This document shows positions 11,822-23,226 of a stretch of 64,000 nucleotides of DNA, piece by piece (position 1 is the first letter of the stretch; every line of letters starts with the position of its first letter). A program made the translations under genes and the position numbers. The DNA is from Edaphochlamys debaryana (lineage: Eukaryota > Chlorophyta > Chlorophyceae > Chlamydomonadales), in the NCBI GenBank assembly GCA_016858145.1, contig JAEHOE010000067.1, positions 558,001 to 622,000 on the forward strand. Direction: 5' to 3'. The notes under the pieces were generated by a model that was not told where the DNA came from, did no database searches, and saw nothing but the letters and a program-made list of their open reading frames with translations.

Positions 11822-14800
11822 CCGGCCCTTGAGCGCTACCCTTTAGCCATACTCGCTAGCGCCCTCGTCGTGGCCCAAGGCGTGTGCCCTGCAGCCCCGA
11901 AGCACGTCCGAGGGACTGCAGGCTTGGCTTCTGGCCCGAGAGCTGCGTGCTTACAGCACTCCGCCAAGCGGCGTCCTGTACGCCAGCAAGCTGTGAAGAA
12001 GTGCCAACCAAGCTGCGTCACAGCGTTGTTAAAGGAGGGCCAGACGAGACAGAGAGCAGGCTTGTGATGTCAATTTACTTGTGGAGTTCACAGCGTGTAT
12101 CAGCATGAGTCAATTCTATGTGATGCTGTTTGACGCGTTATGTGTATGTGTTCAAGTCAACTTGGTAACACGCGACTGCATGCCCGCCCGCACTGATAGG
12201 CCGGCTCGCGTCTGCAACCGGTTCTTGCCTATCGTCGGCAGCGCATGTCACTCTGTACCAAGATGTGACATGCGCGGGCCCAAGGCCTGCGCGGTTTCGT
12301 CCAAGACTGCCGTGCCCGCCATCCCCTGCGGCCCGGCGCCCTCCTGGGGCACCACGGACGACCCGGCCGTACCCGGCGTCCCGCAACTGCGCCACCCTGC
12401 CCTCTTGACCACGCCGTGGCATAGCGAGCTGCCAAGCTAGCCCACGGTGACCACCTCACCGCCGCTGTCGCAGCGCAGGGGCCAGGGCCCGCAACCACGG
12501 CTCGTCAGAGTCCTCACCCCTGCTTCTGGGCACGGTCGCTGACGGTTGCTGCTGCCCATGCCCTGGCTGGAGCGACGCCCGGCACGACCCCTGGAAAGAC
12601 CGTGGACCCTTGGAGGAGCTCGCAGCAGGGGGGGGCCTTGGGCGGGGCCAGATTCCTGTGCTGAAGCTGGAAAGTGGGAACGGCACAGCGCCACCGAGCT
12701 AGGCGCAGGGGCGGGGTCGGTCGGGTTCTTGTAGGCTGGCCGCGTGTACAGCTGTTGGCATAGCAGCCACCGCAGCGTTCGGGGGCTGGGCTCACTCAGC
12801 TGCCTTCTGTGCAGCTGCAGCTCGTCGAGAGTTTGGTCTCAAGGACGGCCCCAGGGTGGGGCCTAAGGAGAGAGGGCCTGAGAGGGTTTGGCGTCCGGGA
12901 TGGGTCTCCTTGCAAGTCCTCATCACTGCACTCATGGGGCATTGTTGCATTCGCCGGCACCGTGTTACCAGCGCCCAGGTGTCCCAAGCTCCCAACTCGG
13001 GTCCGGGCCGTCCCCACGCTCATGCCGCCCTCATACCGTACATCATCGGCTTCATCGCCCGAGTCCGACCAAGCGCTCTTCCCGTCTGGACCAAATCGGA
13101 CCAAAAGCAGCCAGGCATACCCGGCGCGGACAGCACGCAGACCTGCGTCCCCGGCTCTCGCTGCAAAGCAATCCTCACTAGGGGTTGCAGGTCTACTGAT
13201 CGACAGATCGCAGATCACAGCGGGGTTGCAGAAACACGCGCGGGCTTGCGCACACCCCCAGGCATCTCATTCAGCATCCCACCTCCGTCAGAGCCAAAGG
13301 CTCTGTCCGCACATGCTCCAGCACATGGAGCGCGGCGACAAAGGCGTCTACAGTCCAATGAACTAGCAGAAATGGCAGTCCAGAGTGCAGCTGCACTAGT
13401 GGTGCGCCAAAGGGAGGCGCTGCAAGGCCCTGTTCGGGGCGGTCTGCAAAGCCGCGTGCCCAGTCATCGGTGGTACAATGAGGGACCCCTTCGAGGGGGT
13501 CTAAGCGCAGAACGCTCCGACCGGCTGGTCGACCACACGGGCTTGCCGCCTGCAAGCCTGGGTGCCCCCTAACAGCAGCCCACAAGGGCGGGGAGCCACG
13601 GCTATCACCAACGAAGCCTCAGCTAGGGAGCCGCCAAGGGGAGTGTCCCCGCCCGTCCGTGGGCCACCGACCGCAAGGGCTGGACAGCCACACACCATGC
13701 CCCCGGGCTCACAGATAACCTTGCCGCATCCACCCCTCCCCCTCTAAGTACAGGATATCCGCCCCTTTGATCCAGCGAGGCTTGAGGCCCTTTGTGCGGA
13801 GCCTAGCGAAGACTGGCTGCCGCTTCTTCCGCAGCGCCCTCCCTAGGGCCGTGAGGTAGGGCGCCACCACCACCCCGCTCGCCTCCCGCACCTCCTTAGC
13901 CCGCAGGCGGAACTCCGCCCGCTGTGCGGTCGTCACCCCCAGCACGACGTTCCAGCCCCCCTCACCCTTCCAGCACCGCTGGACTGACGCGCTAAGCTGG
14001 CTGGCGCCTGATGGGCCCAGGCCTGACATGTCGCCCGACTTCAGCCGCCCAGTCCTCGACACGCACTTATGCCAGAGCCCCTGTTGCCTGCCTAGCCAAG
14101 CCAGCCAGCATGCCGCTGTGCACAGTCTCCGACAGGCAACCGCAACTTAGCAGTCAAATCGTTTACCACATACCAGGTCGGAGGCGGAAACTATACCTCC
14201 ACCGGCTCACTGGCTTTCTAGACGCCAACACACCACCCTACCATGTGAAGAGAGCGTGTGGGCATTTCCCACCACAAGGGGCACAGGCAGTTGGTTTGAA
14301 ACACGTTTATGTGAGAAACTTTGGGGATGAACTGGACCGATATGTGGCCGGCACATGAATTACTACGGCCATCGGCAGAACATGCCCTGCGAGCTAGGCT
14401 TCGTCTGGCCAGGCATCAAGTGACACCTTTGCACCCACGCCTCATAGACAACTTGAATAGTTTGTCTGCTCTGCCTTAGCTGGCAGCAATAGCCCCTGAA
14501 CCTGCGCCGGCAAGGGCCACCACCCTGCACGTTCCAATTGAATACCGGATGAAACCCTCCCTGGCCTGTGAGGTGAACCCCGGGCCTCGAGACACGTGAA
14601 GGCTAAGGCAGTATATAGCATCAGCGAGGAACGCGCTTCCGTGCAGCCAGCGTTCATGCCGCCAAGTACCTCCTTTGTACGCCTTGGATGCTCAGTGGAA
14701 TGCGCGACCCTCCCCATGGGCTACGGGTACGGGGCTACGGGTTTGACTACACACACAGCCAAACCCGCTTCCCGGTAAACAGACCAATCCAAGTCTGCGC

Positions 14801-15265
14801 CTTCACTTTCTCATAGCGTGGCGCGTCTTCTTGCCAGCACGATGCAGCTCGGCGTATCCTTCAGCAATAACTGCCCTTGCCCCGACCAACGCCAGAGGCC
14901 TACTTGCGCTATCTTCGGTTAGCCCGCATGACGACACCCGGATGCCAATCACCATGCCGTGGCTGGCCATGTGGGCCAGCCGGACAAGGTGTCAGGCGTT
15001 GCCCATTGGACAGGCAATAGCAGTACTGGAGCAACGGCAAGAATAACGCCAAAACATATGCTGTGCATTTCCAAAAGGCTGTACGACATCACCCTTACTT
15101 CCTGCGGGCCTGCCCTGGCGGGCCTATGCGGCTGCCTCCCGCACGTGATACTCGCCGAAATAGTAATGCACTTATGCTTCAAACAACCATGGCTTGGTCT
15201 GTGAAAGTCGAGCGAATGCAGCTGTGCCCATCACAAGCTTGTATGTCATCCGAACTTCAACGCCC
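11822..15265. other. 3.4 kb gene-poor interval between two kinase genes
   Basis: Holds the presumed promoter and leader of the kinase ending at 11821 and the 3' untranslated region of the kinase whose stop is at 15266. A minus-strand frame at 12796-13218 includes an acidic patch (SDSGDEADDV) that looks protein-like, but I find no consistent exon chain. A separate transposon-like frame at 13709-14062 is listed on its own. Between about 14070 and 15200 the composition is less GC-rich and I see no gene. Confidence 0.5.
13709..14062 (-). CDS. Possible retrotransposon remnant (117-codon open frame)
   Basis: The frame reads like real protein rather than a GC shadow, with stretches VVVAPYLTALGRALRKKRQP and LRTKGLKPRWIKGADILYLE. 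The pattern 'LTALGRxLR...LRxxGxxPxWxxGxxLxY' reminds me of polypeptides of chlorophyte retroelements, but I cannot name a family and see no reverse transcriptase or integrase motif nearby. It lacks flanking repeats. It could equally be an exon of an unrecognised gene. Low certainty. Confidence 0.25.
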   Translation of the reverse strand: MSRTGRLKSGDMSGLGPSGASQLSASVQRCWKGEGGWNVVLGVTTAQRAEFRLRAKEVREASGVVVAPYLTALGRALRKKRQPVFARLRTKGLKPRWIKGADILYLEGEGWMRQGYL

Positions 15266-18200
15266 TTAGCAGATGACGCAGCCGCACAGGGGCTGAGGCC
15301 CCAGGTCGAGCGTCGAGTCCTTGGCCTTGCTTCTGCCCGCCTTGTGTTTCTTGCTGCCGCCCTCTGAGGAGGACCGCGTGCCCGTGGTCCCCGCCGAGGC
15401 CGTATTGGCCAGGAGCACCTGACGAAGCTCTTGCTGGCTCTCCTGGTGCTGTGGGCGCAACACAGCAAATGGGGAAAGATGAGGAAGGTGAAAGGAGCAA
15501 CAAAGTCAGCATGATGGTACCCGTACAGATAGCCAGGCCTCAAGGCACGCGGGCTGCACGTATGCGAGGGCGCGCCGGTCCGTTTGCATACGGTCAGCAA
15601 GCAAGGTACTGGCGAGGGGATACTGGCAAGCTCACCCGCCGCAGCATGCCCCTCAGCGCCTCCACAACCTCCGCCATGTTGGGGCGTTCGCAGGGGTCCT
15701 GGTCCCAGCAGGAGGTCACCAGCGACCTGGGGGTGGGCGGGAGGGGGGCGGTGAGGCAGGGTTTCAGTGGAGCGCAGAGGGGTCAAGGGGTGAACCGGAG
15801 GTATAAGGAACGGCCTCCCCGCCCACTCAGATGGTCAGGTACCGCCGGTTGCAGCAGGCACATGCCATGGGGTCCCGTAACCCACCACTGCTCGTCGCTG
15901 AGACGTGGATGCCGCGGTGGCCGGTAGCCCTCGGACACCTGTGTTGGCAAGCGGGGGAAAACCGCTGAAGACCAGGTAAGCCAAGACACAAGATCCCCGC
16001 CCTGCCCCATTGCCACTTTTCCTGCTCTGCGCCCTGCCCCGCCGTGCACCCGCCCCGCCCTGCACCCACCCCGACCCGTCGCCCCGACCCTGCGCCTTGC
16101 CCAGCCTCACCCGCCGCGCGTAGTCGAGCGGGACTTTCATGGCCTGCATCGGCCCGCGGGGCGCCAGGCCCCGGGCGCCCCCCACGAAGTAGGCCGCCAG
16201 CAGCAGCTCGCCCGCGAGCAGTTCGTACAGCAGTACGCCGAACGAGAATACGTCGCACTTGGCGTTGTACGGCGTGCGGGCGTAGACCTCGGGCGCCTGG
16301 GAGGAGGGGAGCGCCGGGAAGCAAGGGACGGTGCTGAGGAATGCTCGGCGGCATAGGTACCGTACGCAAGCGTAGGGGGGATATCCCGACCCGGAGGCCA
16401 CCTGCCCTCAACATCAGCCCTCTCCCACACGCCCCACGCGCCCACACGCCCACGCGCCCACGCACAATGTAAATTCAGCTGCCCCTGACCTCTCCTGCCC
16501 TTGCCCCACTTCTTCCCGCCACGCGCACTGCACCGGCTCTGCTGCACCTAGCCAATGCCCCAGCCCCACGCCCACGCGCCCGCCTCACCATGTACATGCA
16601 GCTGCCCGCCTGGCCCGTGAGTCCGTAGACCCACTGGAAGGCCTCGAGCTCGGGCAGCACGCCGCTGGCAGGGCGCAGCAGGGACGTGATGCTGCCCAGC
16701 CGCCGCACTCCCGCGAACGAGGCCAGGAGCGCGGCGCTGTCCTCCCGCTCCCCACCCCCCCCCCTGCCCTTCTCCTTTTGAGGTGATGCCAGGAGCGTCG
16801 CGGCTGCGGTCGCGCCCGCGCCCGGTCCTTGCACGGCCGCCGTCCGTTGGCCTGAGGCGAGCTCGGACCGCGCCTTGGCCGGACTGGGTTGGTCCGATCC
16901 GGACTGCTGTACGGCCAGACCCGTTCCGGCGGTTGGTCCTGCGACGTTGGGCTCCTCGGAAACCGCGGTTGCGGAGAGGGGCACGTAAGAGCCCGCACGC
17001 ATCGAGGCGACGCTCGAGGCGCTGCTGCGGTACCGCACGTGGAGCGCCGTAACGACCGGCGCCGTACAATGGGGCGCGGAGCTGCCGTACAGGGCGCCGT
17101 ACGGCGCACCGTGCGCCGCCGCGTGGGCCGCCAGCGCCCGGCATGCGCTGCCCGGGTAGCTGCTGCGGAGCTGGGTGCTGCTGCCGGCGGAGGCCTGGCC
17201 CGGCCGCCGCGGCTGGGGCTGGGGCTGCGACTGCGGCTGTTGCTGCATCGGCGAAGGAGGTGGCGGTGGGCGCTGGGAGCAGACTCGGTAGCCGCCGCCG
17301 TCGGCGCTGCTGTGCGCCCCCCGGATGACGGCTCCCGCACCGCCAGGCGCTGACAAGGTGGTGAAGGACGCCCCCTGGCCCACGACATGCGCATTGGCCG
17401 GAGCGCTGCTGCCGACCGACGGCGGCTCCGCATCCAGGCCGGGGCTGACGCAGCGGTGGCCGCTGCCGCTGGCGCAGGCGCTGGCGCCGCCGGTGACCGA
17501 GGGCGGTGCGACGGAGCCGAAGAGCTGCAGCAGGGCGTCGGGGTGGATGAGTCCGAAGCTGGCGGAGGACGCCGTGCGGCCCGTGGGCACCATGCCGCTG
17601 GCGCTGGAGTTGCGGGCCCCCGGCGGCGCCGGCAGCAGCACCACGACGGGCGGCGGCGTGCCGGAGCGAGAAGACAAAGCGTCGGCGAGGAAGGACTGGC
17701 GGCGGAGGCCCTGGGCGCCGCAGGATGCGGTGGCGCGGACCGTGTCGTCGGTGGCGCTGGCGAAGGCGCTGCAGACGGGGGTCTGGGTCTGCGAGGACCC
17801 CTCGGGCAGGGTGCCCGTGGTATTGGTGGAGAGCTTGGCGTCGGCGGCGTGCGGCGAGGTGGAGGAGAGCACGGGCGGCGCGGCGGCGGCGGCGGCGTGC
17901 GGCGCAGAGGTGAGGGTGGTGGCAACGGGTGCGACTCCGGGTCGGGCACCGGGCCCGGCAGGGCTGAGCTGCGAGGTGGGGATGCGCAGCGCTCCGGTGC
18001 TGGTGCGGGTGCCGCTGAGGGAGGTGTCGAGGCTGGTGCTGACCATGAGACCGCTGGCGGCGGCCCCGACGGCCGCGCGGCGGGCCGCGGTGTCGCCGCC
18101 GCTGCAGCTGCCGCTGCTCCCGCAGGTGCCGCTGCCGCCGGCCGTCAGGTCACTGTCGGTCTTGTCGTACACTCGGCTCGTGGCGCTGTCGACAAACCTG

Positions 18201-21200
18201 AGGTTAACAAAAGAAACGTTGCGTTTGCGGTCAACATGTGCCACCCAGTCTGTCCCCAAGCATTGATGGCGAGCACATGGCACATGAGACAAGGAGTAGA
18301 AAGATTGCTTCGCCAGCCCCACCTGATGACCTTGGGTACCGCCGACGCCTGCCGCTCCTCGGGCGTCCCGGGCCGCTCCACGCGCGCCGGCCGGCCCTGA
18401 GCCTCTGGCCCCGACGCCGCCGCCCCCGCCGGCCCCTTGGCCCAAGCCAGCACCCGCCCCGCCCCCGCCGCCGCGGCTCGAACCGCCGCGGCGGCCGTGC
18501 ACGCGCCGGCAGCAGTCACAGAACCCTTGCCGGCACCCGTGTACGCCTCCAGCACCCGGGCACGCTCGCCAGGGTCCGTGCTGGCGTGCTCCGGCATCTG
18601 GGTCGCCGCAGCACGCAGCACGCACTCCACGGGCGCCGGCGGCTGCTCCTCCACGACCTCCAGCTCCCCGCTCCGACGGCTGTTGGGCGCGGGGTACAAG
18701 TGACGCGGCGCCAGGCCGGATATGCTGGACCTTGGGCTCCCGCTGGGGCCCGATGCGACGGATGCCGACGCTTCAGATTCCAGGATGTCGGGCAAGAGGG
18801 AGCCGGGGCCGACGGACTTGTCGGGTCGGGTCGAGCAGGCGGAGGCGGCGGAGCTGGCGCGGCGCAGAGGGTTGAAGATGAGAGCCGTGGTCTTGCGAGG
18901 CGCGAGCGTCGCGGCGGCTGCGGCGTCGGAAGCTGAAGACGGGGCTCGGGCTGTGGCGAGGGAAAAGGGGGACGCCAGCTGCTCCGCAGGGCAGCTGCCG
19001 CTTGAGTCCGCTGCGCGGCACGCGCCCACTCCATCACCGCTGTCGTCACAGCCAGCGTCACCGACGTCGCCCGGCGGGCTGCGCGCTGCCCCCGGTACGG
19101 CAGCACCGCTGGCATCAGCGTCGGCGTCGGACGGCGCGGCCGGGGTCTCGATGGCGCGGCCGGACGTGGTGCCGATGGACTGGCCCCGCACGGAGAGCAG
19201 CGGCGGCGGGGCGTTGGCCGAGGTGCGGCCGGGGCAGGGCAGCCGGCTGTCGCTCATGCAGGCCTGCCCGTGCGGCTCGGTGGAGGAGGCTTGGCAGGGC
19301 CGACCTCCGGAGCTTGACGACGCTGCCGGCCCCACGCCGCCTCCATGCTCCGCACCCGGCTGGGGTGCTCCTGCGCCGTCCACATACCGCACAGCCAACG
19401 GCGCGGGTGCAGGCGCGGGTGCGGCGCCGAAGGCCGAGAGCCCCAGGTCTCGGTCGGTCGCCGAGCTGTACAGCACACTGCTCAGCGCCTCGCCGCGGAG
19501 CTCCTCGCCGGCCCCGCCGCCGCCGCTGCTGCCCTGCCCCGCCCGGGTGGCCGAGGCCGGCCGCCCGCAGCCTCCGCTGGAGGAGGGCACCGTGCCCAGG
19601 CTCAGCGGCCGCGTGAGCGAGGCCCTGGCCATGTCGAAGGCGGCGCCGTCGGCCTCGCGCCCCAGGGCCGCGGCGGCGCCGTCCACGTCAGCCAGCTCCA
19701 CGCCCAGGCTGTGGAGGTCCATGTCCTGTCAGGGCAGGGGAGGCGGAGTCCGAGATTAGATAGCGTCCGTAAGAAGGTAGGAGTTCACAGCGCAGGGAGA
19801 GTAATTAGAGTATGCGGTCGGCAGTGCAGCTGGACCATGGAGCTGAAGGCTGAGCAGGGCACGCCTCATCCAACTCCAGGCAGGCCCTCAGCCACTCCGC
19901 ACCTGCGGCGCGATGGAGATGAATGTGCCGCTGATGGAGCCGCCGTCGTTGGAGATGGCGCCCCGCCGCGCGCGCAGCATGACGGGCCGGCTCTGCTCCA
20001 GCGTCTGTAGAGGCGGGGGGCAGGCGGGGGTGCGTGGTTGCTCGGGGCGGCTCGAGGAGCCCGGGTAGGAGGGCGTGAGTTGAAATGCCAGCCTACGCCC
20101 CACGAGAGCCCTGCTCCGGGCCCCCACGCACGTGCCCTCAACCCCCCACCCCCCCTCCCCGCTCACCACGTGCAGCCCCAGGTCCCCCAGCTTGGCCACG
20201 GTGCGGCTGCCCTCGCGCTTGAGCAGCACGTTCTCGGCCTTGACGTCGCGGTGGATGCAGGCTGCGGCGTGCATGGGAGTGGTGGGCGGGAGCGGGCGGT
20301 GAGCTGAGAGGCGCTGCGACCCCGATGGCACACCGGGGTATCAGCCTTATTATGTATACAAGCCCCGATGGCACACCGGTGTATCAGCCTTATTATGTAT
20401 ACAAGCCCCGATGGCACACCGGGGTATCAGCCTTATTATGTATACAAGCCCTTATCCATCCGCCGACTCTTCGCCCTCTCACGCCCCCGCCAGGACCCAC
20501 CGGGCCGGGAGGTGTGCAGGAAGTGCAGTGCCTCGGCGGCATCCAGCAGCCACGACACCGCCTGCTCGTCCGTGTACACGCTGCGGCCACGTGCCATGGA
20601 GTCCATCATCATCTCCCGTAGCGTGCCGTACTCTGCGGGTGTCGTACGCGGAATTTGCGGGTTGTGTGGGTACCCGTCCGATCGGCGCGGCCCCATGTGC
20701 CGTTCAAAGGCGCCCCGGTTGCCCACACTGCAGGCGAGCTTCCTCACGGCCCTCCCGCTTGCGGCCCGTCCTTTGCCAAGGCAATGCGGTTTACGGTACT
20801 CCCGTTTCCCACCAAGTCCCCGGCTCCCTCCCCACGCGCCTGCGTACTCGAGGACCATTGCCCAGCTTGGCTGAGTCAGGCATCCGTCCGGGACCATGTC
20901 CGGCGTGATGCGCGTAAGCGCCAGGAAGCGTACGAGGTTCCTGCAGATGGGGTTTCCATTATGGAATAGAGACGGAAGCAGGGGCGGGGTTCATGTTTGT
21001 CAGTACCGCTGTCGAGCGGAGCGCCATGCATTTCCGGTGACTATGCGGTCTCACTTGTGACTCATGGCAGCACAGGCGCGCGCCTCCTGTAGGAACAGGC
21101 GCTCGAAGAGGTTGCTCTTGGTCGTCGCAAGGGCGGCGTTCTTCTGGCACGGGCAGAAGATCTGGCGGGGAGCGGTGGCAAAGGAGAAGGTGGGTTCGTG

Positions 21201-21677
21201 TGGGTTCGGGCAGGAAACAGGTGCTGCTGCCGGTTGGGCAGTACAGTCCGGGAACGGCACGGTCCTGCAGAGTGTCCAGCACTGCTGCAATCTACTGGCC
21301 GTTGCTCAGCTGCAGGGGGTTGAGCGGAAGCTTGCCTTGAGCGCAACAGAGTGCCGGCCATCGAAGCTCGCCAGCCACACCACCGCAAAGCCGCCGCTCC
21401 CGACCTGTACAACGTATCGGCAATGCCACACGCATAAGAATATGAGCTTGCAGAGGCTCTGGGTCAGTGGCGGGGGCAGGGTGCAGGTTGATGTTCACGG
21501 ATGTTCGATAGGCGAAAACGAGCCGTCAGGTTTACTTGCCTTCTGCACGAGCCTTAACCGTGTGGCATCAATGACCGGGACTGCTCCGTCAATGCCGGCC
21601 GCGCCAGGCTGCCCCGTCATGTCCGCTTGCGGAGGGGGTGCGGTCGCTGAGGCGCCCGGGCGCTCAGGCTCCATCAT
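15266..21677 (-). CDS. Protein kinase with a giant insertion in the activation segment
   Basis: Thirteen exons keep phase throughout: 21540-21677, 21336-21404, 21055-21161, 20840-20940, 20501-20632, 20167-20261, 19903-20004, 18323-19725, 16589-18197, 16111-16296, 15886-15938, 15636-15726, 15266-15448; 1,422 residues. The kinase fold starts almost at the N-terminus: P-loop [12 protein letters not shown] and VALK (about 47-69), alpha-C LFLQEARACAAMSH, hinge VLEYAEYGTL, catalytic loop HRDVKAENVLLK, then DLG instead of DFG (about 210). Roughly 1,040 low-complexity residues (A, S, G, P, Q) follow before TGQAGSCMYMAPEVY and DVFSFGVLLYELLAGE (about 1250-1285). The tail has a basic stretch (KKHKAGRSKAKD) and ends CGCVIC, a possible CaaX prenylation box. 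Three introns appear to use GC donors. An in-frame TGA lies 18 nt upstream of the chosen ATG. Serine/threonine kinase activity is inferred from intact K, E, HRD and D. Confidence 0.85.
20321..20449. repeat. 43-bp tandem repeat, three copies, in a kinase intron
   Basis: Units at 20321-20363, 20364-20406 and 20407-20449 are identical except for one g/t difference in the second. Each contains tatcagccttattatgtata and is clearly AT-richer than its surroundings. The array lies in the intron between exons 20501-20632 and 20167-20261 of the kinase, so it does not alter the protein. Confidence 0.95.
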
Positions 21678-23226
21678 ATCGCTAGTGGGATGCCTTCATG
21701 GTGGTCGCTAGCTTTGGGCTTGCAGGCAGGGACACGTCGAAGCACCCGCTGAGTAGGCCTCTCGACGCGTTTCGCGCGGGCTGCAAGGTTGCCTCGCGCT
21801 GTTGTTCAGCTATTATAAAGTTGCTAGTAGTGGGAGGACGTCTGGCTGCAGAGGGGCCGACGGCCGAGGGTCGCTGCCAACTGCCGGCGCGGGCAAAAGC
21901 GATGGGCAATGGGCGAGTTGCGGCAGACTTGCGGGCCAAGCATAAGCGGGTAGAGCAAGTGACACTCAGAGCAGGTAGTGCTTGATAGAGGCCCGGCACT
22001 GCTTCTCGTTCGCTCGCGTCCTCCAGACCCGGCGGGCCCATCGTTCCCTTCGGGGCGCGAGGCCCAAAACGCGGGCAGGCGTACAGTCCCGTAATGCGCC
22101 CCGGGCAGCCCATTTGACGTCTCACTTGCTGCCAGTTAAGGTCAGCCGCCAGAAGCACGCGCGGGCAGCGCGACCGGCCGCGAGACGGCGTGAAAAACGC
22201 TGTCCGGAACGACGCTCAGGACGTCGCGTCAGGATGCGCTGGTTGCGCGCGGTCGCGTCCTACAGAGCGTCCCTACCTGATAGTGCTCAAGCTTTCGGAG
22301 CTCCTCGCCGCTGTGGGCCGCTGGGTTAGGCAGACGGGGTGGGCCCTCGTGCCTTACTCCCCACGTAGTATTTGGGCCGGGCTTGGGCCTCCGTTACAGC
22401 CTGACTCTGCATTCAAGCCTTGAGCCCAGCTGTAATAGGGACGCGAACAAAAGCAACGCGCTGTGAAGCTTTCAGCCCCACCTTCACCGTTTGCACCCCC
22501 CATCAGCCCAGCGTGTCAGCCCTTTTGAGTGCGCAAGTTCCCCGCCCCTCAACTCCCCTTTCTCCCTCCCCGCCTCTGCACGCTCAGATCGGCCGCCTTC
22601 TCAACCCGCCACCAAACACCGACACGAGACACACACAAGCCCAAACATCCGATTGCTGCCCCCTAGCCTGCCCTCCCCACCGCCCTTGGCGCCAACTGCC
22701 TTCCTGGCGCCAACTGCCCCCCAAGCCTGGGGCCACCTCGCGGCCTCACATCCCCGCCGCTGCACACCCCAGCAACGGCCTCCAAAGGACCTTTTTATCC
22801 AACATGCCGCCAGCTTGGGTGCTGCTCATCCCAGCCCGCGCCCGCCTCGACCTCCCCAGCCTGCCGCCGCTGCAACCCACTTCGCCCATACGTCCAGGGG
22901 CCCACCCGCCCGCCTCGCCTCGCCGCCCGCGCGCCCTCCTCCTTGACCCACAGTGGAGCTGCGGGGCCGCCTGCTCCAAAAAGGGGCCTGGGCGCCCCGC
23001 GCTGCCAGGGGACACAAGGACAGCCGCCTTGGGCGCCCGGCCCGGGCCTCGGGCTCCGCCGCCACGAGGCTTCGGGCGCTTCGGCGCTCCAGCAGTCGGG
23101 CCCAGGCGCCCAGGACACTGCTGAGGAACCCGAGGTCAGCCGCCTGGGCGCCCATAGCCTCGAGCGCAGGCGGTCCCCGCTGCCGCGGAAAACGAGGCGA
23201 GCCGCAAGGGGCATGAAGACAGGCGC
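21678..23226. other. Intergenic: kinase promoter and Tic20 3' region
   Basis: Upstream leader and promoter of the minus-strand kinase (start 21677) together with the 3' untranslated region of Tic20 (stop at 23227-23229). Open frames here are proline/arginine-rich products of GC bias on both strands; none shows a domain or splice-supported structure. About 22940-23180 repeats the motif 'ggcgccc' several times at irregular spacing. Confidence 0.55.

Noticed and set aside
16475..19759. Long open frames on the plus strand and in other minus frames (for example 17325-18266 and 18722-19759, both +)
   Set aside because: They mirror the low-complexity kinase exons. Very high GC content leaves alternative frames open; they lack domains and splice logic.
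20321..20449. CRISPR-like array
   Set aside because: Direct tandem copies without spacers, in an intron of a eukaryotic gene.
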